Shown: positions 16,406 through 24,857 of the stretch, piece after piece
How positions within the stretch are numbered: position 1 is the first letter of the stretch
Layout: every line of letters begins with the position of its first letter
From: an uncultured Clostridia bacterium
GTDB taxonomy: Bacteria > Bacillota > Clostridia > Christensenellales > UBA1242
NCBI GenBank assembly: GCA_944372445.1
Contig: CALVZE010000010.1
Location: forward strand, 1 to 35,389
Direction: 5' to 3'
DNA: 35,389 bases
Made by a program: the position numbers and the translations under genes
The notes under the pieces: model-generated
What the model saw: the letters and a program-made list of their open reading frames with translations, nothing else
Told to the model about the DNA's origin: nothing
Database searches by the model: none

Positions 16406-16900
16406 ATGGATTTAAACAACCTATCTGTTGAAAGTCAAGCAGCATTTATCTTAGCTATCGTTTTCACAATCATATCTATCGCTGGCGCAATTATCTATTT
16501 TAGAAGAAGAGAAGAGGCTGGAAATGTAATCAAAATTTTAACTGCTCTTGTGTTTCCGTTCATAGCAATTTTCTGTTGGATTTATATGCTTTTGAATGTT
16601 CTTGCAAACTTCAACATAGGCACAAGTTTCTATTCAGCATTTTTAATCACGCTTGCTTTGTTTGCGATTGTCATTGCTATCTATTACATCGTTGTCAATG
16701 CTGAAATTTGCAAAAAGGAAAGAGAAGAACAAAAACGAATTGAAGAGGAAGAAGAGAAAGCAAAACAAGAGGCTTTATACTTAAAAAAACTTGAAAATGA
16801 TGTGAATAAACTTCAAAAGAAAGTTGACGAAAACGAAAAAGCAAAAGTAGAAAAAGAAACAAAAAACACCACAAAGAAGGCTACAAAAAGCACAAAATAA
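16406..16900 (+). CDS. Hypothetical membrane protein with C-terminal coiled coil
   Basis: I do not recognise a family. The ATG at 16406 (MDLNNLSVESQAAFILAIVF), 6 nt after GGAGG, is preferred over an in-frame ATG 11 codons upstream that falls in the -10 region. The 164-residue protein has three predicted membrane helices (about 12-31, 43-68 and 79-100) and then a highly charged cytoplasmic helix with heptad spacing (EEQKRIEEEEEKAKQEAL, LKKLENDVNKLQKKVDENEK), ending in a Lys/Thr-rich tail. It is monocistronic between its own promoter and a strong terminator. Confidence 0.8.
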   Translation: MDLNNLSVESQAAFILAIVFTIISIAGAIIYFRRREEAGNVIKILTALVFPFIAIFCWIYMLLNVLANFNIGTSFYSAFLITLALFAIVIAIYYIVVNAEICKKEREEQKRIEEEEEKAKQEALYLKKLENDVNKLQKKVDENEKAKVEKETKNTTKKATKSTK

Positions 16901-16927
16901 CAAAACAAGTCAACACATAGAAAATTA

Positions 16928-16951
16928 AAGAGCGAAATTTCGCTCTTTTTT
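16928..16951 (+). terminator. Terminator of the 164-residue gene
   Basis: A 20-nt perfect palindrome AAGAGCGAAATTTCGCTCTT followed by a T-run, 28 nt after the stop codon. Confidence 0.87.
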
Positions 16952-16970
16952 GTTGCACAAATTAAAATAA

Positions 16971-17014
16971 AAATGACACAAAGAAGTCAATCAACATACT
17001 TCAAAGTGTCATTT
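16971..17014 (-). terminator. Terminator of leuS
   Basis: An outer stem AAATGACAC/GTGTCATTT (16971-16979 with 17006-17014) and an inner stem GAAGT/ACTTC form a two-tier hairpin. A/T runs on both sides make it usable from either strand. It starts 5 nt after the leuS stop codon. Confidence 0.8.
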
Positions 17015-17019
17015 TTTTC

Positions 17020-19446
17020 TTATTTCACAATTAGATTAACTAATCGCTTTGGCACCACAATCTTTTTAACGATTTGCTTACCTAATAATAGCGGAGCAAC
17101 CTTTTCATCGGTTGTAATTTTTTCAATAAGCCCGTCTTCGCTTAGATTTGTTTCAACATCCATTCTTGCCACAATCTTGCTGTTTATTTGAACGGCGATC
17201 TCCACTTTTTCAAGAGAAATCTTTGCTTCATCGTATTGTGGATAGTGCTGATTAAAGATTGAATACTCTTCGCCTATCTCCTGCCAAAGTTCTTCGGCAA
17301 AATGCGGAGCAGATGGAGCAAGGAGAATAAGTAAATCTTTTACAACCTTTTTCTTAAACTCGCCATTTTTGCCCTTAGTGTCATATTTGTACATAGCGTT
17401 CACTAGTTCCATAATGCGAGCAATGGCACTATTGAAAGAGAAAGTTTCGAAGTTTTCAGCAACCTCTTTTATCGTTCTATTCAAAACATAGTCAAGTTCC
17501 TTTTCCTCTTCGCCGTAAACATTTTCTCCGACAGTATCTTTCCACTTCAAGACTATACGTTCAACCCTCTCCATAAAGGCTTTCATGTGTTTCAAGCCCT
17601 CATCATACCAGATTCCGCCGTCAATATATTTAAGTGAGAACATCATGTGAAGGCGGAGAGCATCACTGCCATAGGTCTTTACATAGTCATCGGCAGTTTT
17701 AGAAGTGTTACGCTTACTCATCTTCTTTCCGTCTGCTCCAAGCACCATACCTTGATGGAAAAGTCTTTGGAATGGTTCGTCAAAGTCAAGGCAACCAATA
17801 TCACGCAAGAATTTAGTTATAAAACGAGAATATAATAGGTGCATTGTGGCATGCTCAATACCGCCCACATAGCAGTCAACAGGAAGCATTTTATCAACAA
17901 CTTGCCTGTTAAAAATTTCTTTGTCATTTCTAAGTGACTCTGGATATCGAAGCTGATAGAAGGAAGAGTCAACAAAGGTATCAAGCGTGTCCGCCTCGCG
18001 CTGAGCATCACGCCCGCACTTTGGACATTTGACATTCATATATTCCTCACACTTGCCAAGAGGACCTTTGCCGTCTGGCTTATAGTCAGTAATATGTGGC
18101 AAAACAACAGGCAAATCTTTTTCTGGCACCGGCACTGCACCGCAATGAGGACAATGTATGATAGGAATAGGACATCCCCAATAGCGTTGTCTAGCCACCG
18201 ACCAGTCGCGCAGTTTGTAGTTTACTTTCTTTCTACCCGCGCCCATTTTTTCAAGTTTTTCAACAATTTTAATCTTCGCCTCTTCGCTCTTCATGCCACT
18301 AAATTCGGCGGAGTTACAAAGTTCTCCATATTCACAGAATGGTAGCTCTGTGTCAGATTTTCCTACTTCATTTATCACTTTTTTGATAGGAAGGTTATAT
18401 TTTTTTGCAAAATCATAGTCGCGCGCATCATGCCCAGCCACACCCATAACAATGCCTGTCGCGTAGGTGGAAATGACATAGTCAGCAACAAACACCGGCA
18501 CCTTTTCAGCTGTCAAAGGATTAATCACATAACTACCTGTAAAGCAACCCGTTTTTGGAGAGGTTGTGCTTGTGCGAGTTATTTCGTCCTTTTTCGATGC
18601 GTTCAAAATATACTCTTTCACCGCACTTTCTCTGTCTTTTGTCACAAGTTTATTAACAAGCTTATGCTCAGGCGCAATAACAAGGAAGGTCACGCCGTAG
18701 ATTGTGTCCACACGCGAAGTGTAGACGGTCAATTTTTCGTCACTATTTTCCAACTTAAAATCAACCTCAGCGCCGACACTTTTACCTATCCAATTTCTCT
18801 GCAAAGTCTTGGTTTTCTCTGGCCAATCTATTGTGTCAAGCCCAGAAAGTAGTTCCTCGGCATAATCGGTAATTTTAAAAAACCATTGACGCATATTTTT
18901 TCTGACAACTTCACTGCCACAACGCTCACATACACCATCGACCACCTGTTCGTTGGCAATTATGGTGTTACATGACGGACAGAAATTGACCGGTGCTTCT
19001 TTTTGATAAGCAAGCCCCTTTTTGAAAAGTTGGATGAAGAGCCATTGCGTCCACTTATAATATTCAGGGTCGCAAGTGATAAGCTCATACTCCCAATTAA
19101 ACATACCGCCCATTTCTTTAAGTTGTTCTTCCATAACCTTGATGTTATGGCGCGTGCTACCCTCTGGATGAATGCCTGTTTTAATCGCATAGTTTTCCGC
19201 AGGAAGTCCAAAGGCGTCAAATCCCATAGGCTGAAAAACATTGTAGCCTTGAAGCCTTTTAAAGCGACCAAAACTATCAGAAAGTCCAAAGTTCCACCAA
19301 TGTCCTAAATGCAAGCTTGCCCCGCTAGGGTAGGAAAACATCTCTAAAAGGTAGAATTTTTTATCTAATTTTTTCTCGTCAAACCTATAAAGTTTAGTGT
19401 CTTCCCAAATTTTATTCCATTTTTTCTCAATCGCAACAAAGTCCAT
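17020..19446 (-). CDS. leuS: Leucyl-tRNA synthetase
   Basis: LeuS charges tRNA-Leu and edits mischarged products. At 808 residues it has the normal bacterial length. The class I signatures are HLGH (46-49, in SYPSGASLHLGHWWNF) and KMSKR (575-579). Between them lie the zinc ribbon CPSCN...CERCG, the CP1 editing domain with TSTTSPKTGCFTGSY-like sequence, and GTGIVMGV-type editing-pocket residues (here ATGIVMGVAGHDARDYDFA). A second Cys cluster, CPHCG...CPKCG, flanks the insertion before DTFVDSSFYQLRY. The ribosome binding site is AGGAG. No T-box leader is visible upstream, although many Firmicutes leuS genes have one: the promoter lies only about 30-60 nt before the gene. Confidence 0.98.
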   Translation of the reverse strand: MDFVAIEKKWNKIWEDTKLYRFDEKKLDKKFYLLEMFSYPSGASLHLGHWWNFGLSDSFGRFKRLQGYNVFQPMGFDAFGLPAENYAIKTGIHPEGSTRHNIKVMEEQLKEMGGMFNWEYELITCDPEYYKWTQWLFIQLFKKGLAYQKEAPVNFCPSCNTIIANEQVVDGVCERCGSEVVRKNMRQWFFKITDYAEELLSGLDTIDWPEKTKTLQRNWIGKSVGAEVDFKLENSDEKLTVYTSRVDTIYGVTFLVIAPEHKLVNKLVTKDRESAVKEYILNASKKDEITRTSTTSPKTGCFTGSYVINPLTAEKVPVFVADYVISTYATGIVMGVAGHDARDYDFAKKYNLPIKKVINEVGKSDTELPFCEYGELCNSAEFSGMKSEEAKIKIVEKLEKMGAGRKKVNYKLRDWSVARQRYWGCPIPIIHCPHCGAVPVPEKDLPVVLPHITDYKPDGKGPLGKCEEYMNVKCPKCGRDAQREADTLDTFVDSSFYQLRYPESLRNDKEIFNRQVVDKMLPVDCYVGGIEHATMHLLYSRFITKFLRDIGCLDFDEPFQRLFHQGMVLGADGKKMSKRNTSKTADDYVKTYGSDALRLHMMFSLKYIDGGIWYDEGLKHMKAFMERVERIVLKWKDTVGENVYGEEEKELDYVLNRTIKEVAENFETFSFNSAIARIMELVNAMYKYDTKGKNGEFKKKVVKDLLILLAPSAPHFAEELWQEIGEEYSIFNQHYPQYDEAKISLEKVEIAVQINSKIVARMDVETNLSEDGLIEKITTDEKVAPLLLGKQIVKKIVVPKRLVNLIVK

Positions 19447-19478
19447 ATATTTCTCCTAAATTTCTTCTACAAGTATAT

Positions 19479-19507
19479 ATTTTACAAGTTTTATCATAAA
19501 TTGTCAA
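19479..19507 (-). promoter_or_regulatory. Promoter of leuS
   Basis: TTGACA (19502-19507) and TAAAAT (19479-19484) with a 17-nt spacer. The leader to the ATG at 19446 is about 25 nt, too short to hold a T-box. Confidence 0.83.
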
Positions 19508-19584
19508 ACCATTTTTAAAAGTGAAAAAATTAATAAAAGTTAGAAAAGTGAAAACGAAAAGTTTGTAGATATGTCTGATAGCGC

Positions 19585-20451
19585 CTACGCATTTTGCCCT
19601 GCTATCGCCCCGTCTGAGCAAGCACAAACAAGCTGTTTAAGTTTGCCCGCGCGAATATCACCCACCGCAAACACACCTTTAATTGATGTTTCCATATATT
19701 CGTCTGTTAAAATGTAGCCGTTTTCATCAAGTTTTAAATCTTTAAAAAGCATGGTGTTTGGCTTTTTGCCAAGTTCCACAAAAAGAGCGGAAGTTGGCAA
19801 ACTTTTTTCGTCACCTTCAACCGTAAATGCGACACCTTCCACAAAATTCTTACCTTCCACCTTTAAATCTTTGACATTTGAGATAACTTTTATCTTGTCG
19901 TTTTTGTTATATTTTGCATACATGCTCATATCTCCACTGTCAAGAATTGTCACCGACTTACAAACGTTCGCAAGCTCCAATGCCCCTTTAATACCACTCC
20001 CTTTCTTTGAAGCCACAGCAACATCCTTATTTTTATAGAAATTAGCGTCGCAAACCGCGCAATAACTCACTCCTCGCCCCAAAAAATCGTCTTCGTTAGA
20101 GCCGAGTTTGTTATATGATAGCCCGCTGGCGATAATCACGCTTTTGGCAGAATATCTCTCTTTTTTACCAGCCAAAACCTTTTTCTCCGCCGAGAAATCG
20201 ACATCTACAACCTCGTCATTAATCACCTCGACCCTAAGATGTTTAATTTGCTTGATAAAATTTTCGGCAAGTTCGGCGCCTGAAACTTCCGCATAGGACG
20301 GAAAATTTTCTATCTTTTCAATTTGCCAAAGCGTTCCGCCGAGCATCATACTTTCAATAATTGCCACATCAAGCCCTCGGCGTTTAGCATATATTGCACT
20401 CATCATACCGCCAACGCCACCGCCCAGCACCAAAACATCAAACTCTCTCAT
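19585..20451 (-). CDS. Thioredoxin-reductase-like flavoprotein lacking recognisable NADPH motifs
   Basis: The FAD-binding GGGVGG motif (10-15), the redox dithiol C131-A-V-C134 in SYCAVCDANFY, and the C-terminal FAVGDIRAG with QLVCACSDGAIAGQ are those of low-molecular-weight thioredoxin reductases. At 288 residues it is slightly short (usual 305-320). In the pyridine-nucleotide domain the expected GGGDSA-type motif reads KKGSGIKGAL (149-158) and the HRRxxxR motif is replaced by LDSGDMSMYAK (170-180). Such losses are known in ferredoxin-dependent flavin thioredoxin reductases of clostridia, so a ferredoxin-linked enzyme is a reasonable inference. The ribosome binding site is AGGAG. It starts 11 nt after the MerR-type regulator gene and is probably co-transcribed with it. 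Confidence 0.87.
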   Translation of the reverse strand: MREFDVLVLGGGVGGMMSAIYAKRRGLDVAIIESMMLGGTLWQIEKIENFPSYAEVSGAELAENFIKQIKHLRVEVINDEVVDVDFSAEKKVLAGKKERYSAKSVIIASGLSYNKLGSNEDDFLGRGVSYCAVCDANFYKNKDVAVASKKGSGIKGALELANVCKSVTILDSGDMSMYAKYNKNDKIKVISNVKDLKVEGKNFVEGVAFTVEGDEKSLPTSALFVELGKKPNTMLFKDLKLDENGYILTDEYMETSIKGVFAVGDIRAGKLKQLVCACSDGAIAGQNA

Positions 20452-20462
20452 ATAAACTCCTA

Positions 20463-21527
20463 TTAATTTGATTTAAAATCTATTTTTTTGTAAACATAAT
20501 AATTTTTTATCTCACCTGTAAAAATATATGAATTTGTCTTATTTTCAACTATCAACTCGTCTTTGAAGCGCCAAAAATTAAATGTTAGAGTATTCGTTTT
20601 ATCAAAAATCATATCTTTTGTCCAATTTAATTTTTGATATGCGTTTTCTTTATATTTCTCAACAACTCCGCAATTATAAAAAATTAATAAATCATTTGAC
20701 AAAACAGAGATTGTGTCGTCCGTTAAACTTTGTTTTGTTCCAATCATCTTATATACACCTAAAATTTTTTTATCACACTCAACTTTTGTTGGCAGTATAT
20801 CATGATAAATCAACTTTTGATAATCATCAAAATTATCGCTAAACTTTTCAAAAACAAGAATATGAGGCTTATTTAAACAATTCTCTTTTTTAACAAACGC
20901 GTGATCGTTCGGATTGGAAATCGAAAGATATATTTTTCCGTCGACAATTTGATAAATTTCTGCAACAGGCAAAAAGAAGGTGTTAAATATTATTTTCTTT
21001 TCTGTTGCATAATAAAACCACGGAGAAGAACCGTCAGAATTGAATGCTAAAAATTTATATGGCGTGAAAAAGTCTAATTTATCTATGTCATTTTTGGCGT
21101 TTTTTATATTTTTATATATTCCAAATAATTTCCAAACTCCAACTATATCTGTCAATCTTTTTACTCTAACTTTATTGCCATAATACAATTTATCTGCCAA
21201 AAAAGACAAATCATAAAGGTTTTTATCTATTATTTTTTGAAAAAAGGCTAAATTTATTTTCAAATCTCTTTGTTTTGCCAAAATAAGTTGTTTCCTTTGA
21301 AATTCATCAGAAGCAAAATATTTTCCAATTTCGTGTAACGAAAAACCTAAATCTTTTAAAAATAATATCTTTTTTAGATGAATAATCTGACTTTCGTCAA
21401 AAAATCTGTAACTCGATTTTGATTTTTCTGCACAAGTTAAAAGCCCTTTGTCTATATAAAATCTTATAGCCCGTGTGGTTATTTTTAGTTCCCTTGCTAC
21501 TTCACCTATTTGATATAAATTTTTCAT
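20463..21527 (-). CDS. MerR-family regulator with lipocalin-like C-terminal half
   Basis: The N-terminal 75 residues are a MerR winged helix-turn-helix (YQIGEVARELKITTRAIRFY, KSSYRFFDESQIIHLKKI, LGFSLHEIGKYF). A dimerisation helix follows to about 110. The remaining 240 residues form two related beta-rich segments, beginning IVGVWKLFGIYK (128-139) and KILGVYKMIGTK (254-265), each with the hydrophobic-G-x-W/Y-K pattern of lipocalin-like domains. The protein is 354 residues, much longer than a minimal MerR. A ligand-sensing barrel pair is inferred; the ligand is unknown. The ribosome binding site is GGAG. The gene heads an operon with the TrxR-like gene and is divergent from a 205-residue gene, sharing an overlapping promoter region. 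Confidence 0.88.
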   Translation of the reverse strand: MKNLYQIGEVARELKITTRAIRFYIDKGLLTCAEKSKSSYRFFDESQIIHLKKILFLKDLGFSLHEIGKYFASDEFQRKQLILAKQRDLKINLAFFQKIIDKNLYDLSFLADKLYYGNKVRVKRLTDIVGVWKLFGIYKNIKNAKNDIDKLDFFTPYKFLAFNSDGSSPWFYYATEKKIIFNTFFLPVAEIYQIVDGKIYLSISNPNDHAFVKKENCLNKPHILVFEKFSDNFDDYQKLIYHDILPTKVECDKKILGVYKMIGTKQSLTDDTISVLSNDLLIFYNCGVVEKYKENAYQKLNWTKDMIFDKTNTLTFNFWRFKDELIVENKTNSYIFTGEIKNYYVYKKIDFKSN

Positions 21528-21537
21528 AATTTCTCCA

Positions 21538-21592
21538 TTGACTTTAACCTTAGCGTTAATGTTATTATAAGGTTGACAAACAATATTGTCAA
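21538..21592. promoter_or_regulatory. Overlapping divergent promoters and MerR-type operator
   Basis: Minus strand (regulator): perfect TTGACA (21587-21592), 17 nt, TATAAT (21564-21569). Plus strand (205-residue gene): TTGACT (21538-21543), 19 nt, TATTAT (21563-21568). The 19-nt spacer is the hallmark of MerR-activated promoters, and the two -10 boxes overlap almost completely. Inverted repeats AACCTTA/TAAGGTT (21546-21552 and 21568-21574) and TTGACA/TGTCAA (21573-21578 and 21587-21592) are candidate operators. Confidence 0.75.
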
Positions 21593-21608
21593 TAAAAAGG
21601 AGATAAAT

Positions 21609-22226
21609 ATGAAAAAATTAAATGAAAAAATTAAAGATTTAAAAATTTTACTCGCTCAAAACAATGAAATAGCAACCAAAACCAAATTTTTGTTAAAACA
21701 AACACCTGCCGATTTTTTAAACAAATTTTTTGAAAACAATATTGAAGATGGCGAAATATTAGAAATCGATAGTGAAATGATTTTCCCTTGTCCTACTAGA
21801 ATTGTAGATAATAATGGAAAATCTTTTCAAGCACATATCAACTTAGGCGATTTGAATTTTAAATCGCTCGAATTAGTCTTCTTTGCAGAAAACCCTGTTG
21901 AGCAAGAGGAAATAAAAATCGATATTTACGATGACGAAAATATTGACAAAAAACCAAAACTTAATAAACTGATAGATACTTCTTGTAGCGAAATAGATAA
22001 AGCAAATTTAACAACAAAAAACATATCAATTGAGCATATAATAAGAAAGGAACACAAAAACTACTCTTCGCGTAAACTTACCTTTTTAGAACTTTTTAGT
22101 AATCAACAAAATGACGATGTTTTAGTTACCGTTTCTGAAACCAGCAAATATTTAAATAGTAAACAGACAGAAACAAAAAATACTGATATTTCTATTAATT
22201 TAATTAATGAAAAGACAAAAGATTAA
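21609..22226 (+). CDS. Hypothetical protein, 205 residues, divergent from the MerR regulator
   Basis: I do not recognise this protein. The ATG at 21609 (MKKLNEKIKDLKILLAQNNE) follows AAGGAG. It has no signal peptide and no membrane helix. The N-terminal 45 residues look helical, 50-110 look beta-rich (ILEIDSEMIFPCPTRIVDNN, FKSLELVFFAEN), and the C-terminus is Asn/Thr/Lys-rich and probably disordered. Two cysteines (one at about residue 60, one at about 127) are present. The 19-nt promoter spacer makes it the probable regulatory target of the neighbouring MerR protein. A strong terminator follows. Confidence 0.78.
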   Translation: MKKLNEKIKDLKILLAQNNEIATKTKFLLKQTPADFLNKFFENNIEDGEILEIDSEMIFPCPTRIVDNNGKSFQAHINLGDLNFKSLELVFFAENPVEQEEIKIDIYDDENIDKKPKLNKLIDTSCSEIDKANLTTKNISIEHIIRKEHKNYSSRKLTFLELFSNQQNDDVLVTVSETSKYLNSKQTETKNTDISINLINEKTKD

Positions 22227-22261
22227 AAAATACCTTGCATTGCTATGCAAGATATTTTTTA
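22225..22261. terminator. Bidirectional terminator between the 205-residue gene and dnaJ
   Basis: CTTGCAT (22234-22240), loop TGCT, ATGCAAG (22245-22251), flanked by A- and T-runs on both sides. It serves the plus-strand gene ending at 22226 and, on the minus strand, the heat-shock operon ending with dnaJ at 22259. Confidence 0.85.
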
Positions 22262-23395
22262 TAAATTATTTTTTTTGAAATCTTTGTATTTTGGAAAATC
22301 GGTGTCGGCAAAACTTTCCGTGAGTTTTTCGAGTAGATCCTTCTGCTGTGGGCTTAATGCTTTTGGCGGTTCACTTTTTAGTGTGACAAGAAGGTCGCCA
22401 TACGCCTCGCGGTTCAAAACCTTCACGCCCTTTCCTTTAAGCCTCATAATTGTGCCACTTGGCGTTCGCTCTTTGATATCTAATACGAACTTGCCCTTTG
22501 GAAGAGGTAACTCCACCTTTCCGCCGAGAAGAAGAGTGGTGAAAGGCAGATACAAATCGTAAGACAAATCCACTCCGTCACGCTTAAAGAGTTTGTGTTT
22601 TGCCACCGTGATTTTGATGTTTAAATCGCCATTCACACCACGGGCGAGCGGAGCATTCCCCTCACCGCGCATTCTAACCGTTTGTCCGTCGTCAATACCG
22701 GCAGGAATTTTAACCACAATGGACTTCTGCACGCGTTTATAGCCCTTTCCTGCACACTCGGCGCACTTCTCTTTTATCACTTTGCCCGTGCCACCGCACT
22801 TCGGGCAAGCGCCTTCTCTTATAGTTGTGCCGAACATTGTGTTTTGCTGTATTCTCACCCGTCCTAAGCCCTTACAATCTGGGCAAGTGGAGAATGCCGT
22901 GCCGTTTTTCGCGCCTGAGCCTCCGCAGGACGTGCAAGCGTCGATTTTGTTGATTATTATCGTTTTCTCCACGCCAAAAAGCGCCTCTTCAAAAGATAAT
23001 TTCATAGCAAGATTGATGTCCTCGCCTCTCTCGTTCACGCGACTACGGCGACCTTCTCCACCGAACGCGGAAAAGATGTCAGAGAAGATATCGGAAAAGC
23101 CGCCACCGAAGCCTCCAAATCCACTGCCACCGAAGAAATCTGAGAAGCCTCCACCTTGGCCACCGCTAAACTGCGGGCCATCAGCGGAACCGAATTGGTC
23201 GTAATTTGCACGCTTTTTATCATCGCCCAAAACTTCATATGCCTCATTTATTTCCTTGAATTTCTCGGCAGCATCTGGTGCTTTATTTAAGTCTGGGTGA
23301 TATTTTTTGGCAAGGCGACGATATGCCGATTTAATCTCATCGGCACTCGCATTCTTATCCACTCCCAAAATACTATAATAATCTTTACTTGCCAT
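22259..23395 (-). CDS. dnaJ: DnaJ (Hsp40) co-chaperone
   Basis: DnaJ delivers substrates to DnaK and stimulates its ATPase. The 378-residue protein has the J domain with HPD at 33-35, a Gly/Phe-rich linker (about 75-115), four zinc-binding CxxCxGxG-type repeats ([32 protein letters not shown]) and the C-terminal substrate-binding domains. It is the last gene of the hrcA-led operon, starting 16 nt after the pyrophosphatase-like gene. The ribosome binding site (AAAGGAA) is modest. Confidence 0.97.
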   Translation of the reverse strand: MASKDYYSILGVDKNASADEIKSAYRRLAKKYHPDLNKAPDAAEKFKEINEAYEVLGDDKKRANYDQFGSADGPQFSGGQGGGFSDFFGGSGFGGFGGGFSDIFSDIFSAFGGEGRRSRVNERGEDINLAMKLSFEEALFGVEKTIIINKIDACTSCGGSGAKNGTAFSTCPDCKGLGRVRIQQNTMFGTTIREGACPKCGGTGKVIKEKCAECAGKGYKRVQKSIVVKIPAGIDDGQTVRMRGEGNAPLARGVNGDLNIKITVAKHKLFKRDGVDLSYDLYLPFTTLLLGGKVELPLPKGKFVLDIKERTPSGTIMRLKGKGVKVLNREAYGDLLVTLKSEPPKALSPQQKDLLEKLTESFADTDFPKYKDFKKNNL

Positions 23396-23411
23396 AATTT
23401 TTCCTTTAAAT

Positions 23412-23777
23412 TTATTTAGATTTTGTATAAGAGTTTTCTCTTATTATTTCGCTCTTAAAAAATTTTTCTTGAAATTCTGTCATTGCACGAATTTGGTCGT
23501 CAGTATAATTATTTTCAGCACTCATGACAACAAGTTTATCATCGTCATCATCAACCCTATGAATAATCGCTTTGACAATTCCCGTGTAGGTTTTTAGAGG
23601 TTTATATTCGCCTAACACATAAGCATCTAATTCTTCGCCATCACCCGAAATAGTGTTTGGAATGTAACCGTAATTACAAGGATAGTAAAAGTCCCATTTT
23701 GGATGTTTGCTTCCAAGTGGTCTATCCATAACCACAGTGATTTCCTTACCGATAAGATTTAGCACTTCCTCTCTCAT
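23412..23777 (-). CDS. Small inorganic-pyrophosphatase-like protein
   Basis: The 121-residue product (start [20 protein letters not shown] at 23777, with AGGAGG before it) resembles family I inorganic pyrophosphatases through [27 protein letters not shown] sequence and [12 protein letters not shown]. The latter corresponds to the catalytic Asp-rich signature, but the central position reads Glu-Glu (DGEELDA), where classic enzymes have Asp-Pro (DGDPLDV). It is also shorter than the 170-180 residues of classical enzymes. Short homologues of this kind are known in Firmicutes. Whether it hydrolyses pyrophosphate or another phosphate compound is open. It lies between the second HExxH gene and dnaJ with gaps of 25 and 16 nt, so it is in the heat-shock operon. 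Confidence 0.8.
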   Translation of the reverse strand: MREEVLNLIGKEITVVMDRPLGSKHPKWDFYYPCNYGYIPNTISGDGEELDAYVLGEYKPLKTYTGIVKAIIHRVDDDDDKLVVMSAENNYTDDQIRAMTEFQEKFFKSEIIRENSYTKSK

Positions 23778-23802
23778 AAAACCTCCTATTTGCGACTTCA
23801 TA

Positions 23803-24825
23803 TTATTTTTCTTTTTGCAAACTTGCATAAGTCTTTGGAATTACATTTGCAATTTCCACAAACCTATCTTCAAAATTTGAATTTGAGTTTTTAACTTCTT
23901 CAAGTTTTTCCGCCAAATTCAAGAGAACTTTTTTGTTGTAACCAATTCTTTCCTCATTAAAACTGAGAAATTGTGAATAATCCTCATTAACATCTTTTAT
24001 ATAGCACACTTGGATTGCTCGAATGATAAACTCATTAATTATTGGCACATTGCCAGCATAAGCATTTCTCGCCAGCCTTTCTTTTTCGGCGTTTGGAATT
24101 TCGAAATTTTCAATTTGCTTAATATATTTATCTGTCAGCGGGTTTATAATTGAATGACAAAACTCGTGCAAATAATGCGAACGCGCACCTGCCCTGCTAT
24201 CATAACCCCAACCAGAAGCGTTATTTTGCGCATCACGCCTTTTGCTGTCCACGCAATAAAATTTCTTGCCTGTGATATCGCTACAACCGTATCCCCCGCT
24301 TGTTGAAAGAAGTGAGAGAATAATGTTAAACTCCCTATCAGCAAAATCTTTATGAAACAACTTTCTCATAAAAGGCAAAACATCATTAAGTGGCAGTGCC
24401 TTGTTAAAACTGTCAATCTCGCTGTTATAAAATTCTTTATGGCTATCAAAAAACTTATCAAATTTTGAAACTTTAACAAAATCTTTAAGTTCATCCAAAA
24501 ATTTCAAAACTAGCGGAGATTTATTTAGTCGCGTGGCAAAAGGATACCTATCTTGCCCATAAAAATTTAAGTTGTCGTCCACTTGCAACATTAGAAAAAC
24601 AGGAGCGTCATAGCTAAAACTCAATGTTTTTATAATCTCATTAAGCGTTCTGATTGCCTTGTGTTCTTTAAACGGCGTAAACCACTTCTCAACCTCTTCA
24701 AGGTAAGGGTAATTTTTAAGTTCAATCACCAAAGAGGGAAGTTTTTCCTTATAACAAGACAATCTCAAACATACCCCTAGAAGTTCAATCCGCTTGTCAA
24801 CTTTAACATTTATATCTTTCGCCAT
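23803..24825 (-). CDS. HExxH putative zinc metallopeptidase (DUF4932-like), downstream copy
   Basis: A 340-residue cytoplasmic-looking protein without signal peptide. The core motif is HYLHEFCHSIINPLTDKY, with H220-E221 and H224 as likely zinc ligands and catalytic Glu, and NEFIIRAI about 40 residues later supplying a possible third ligand (E265), the arrangement of gluzincins. I associate this with DUF4932-type proteins from memory, not from a search. It is a tandem paralogue of the gene at 24858-25883: N-terminal (1-60), central (90-136) and C-terminal (about 300-340) blocks are nearly identical, while the metal-site region differs more. The ribosome binding site is AAGGAA. It lies in the dnaK-dnaJ interval of the heat-shock operon. 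Confidence 0.78.
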   Translation of the reverse strand: MAKDINVKVDKRIELLGVCLRLSCYKEKLPSLVIELKNYPYLEEVEKWFTPFKEHKAIRTLNEIIKTLSFSYDAPVFLMLQVDDNLNFYGQDRYPFATRLNKSPLVLKFLDELKDFVKVSKFDKFFDSHKEFYNSEIDSFNKALPLNDVLPFMRKLFHKDFADREFNIILSLLSTSGGYGCSDITGKKFYCVDSKRRDAQNNASGWGYDSRAGARSHYLHEFCHSIINPLTDKYIKQIENFEIPNAEKERLARNAYAGNVPIINEFIIRAIQVCYIKDVNEDYSQFLSFNEERIGYNKKVLLNLAEKLEEVKNSNSNFEDRFVEIANVIPKTYASLQKEK

Positions 24826-24857
24826 AGTTTTTCCTTTTTTGTGGCACTCACCACTTT

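Noticed and set aside
19447..19584. T-box riboswitch upstream of leuS
   Set aside because: The promoter is only about 35 nt from the start codon and no AGGGTGGNACCGCG-type T-box sequence is present.
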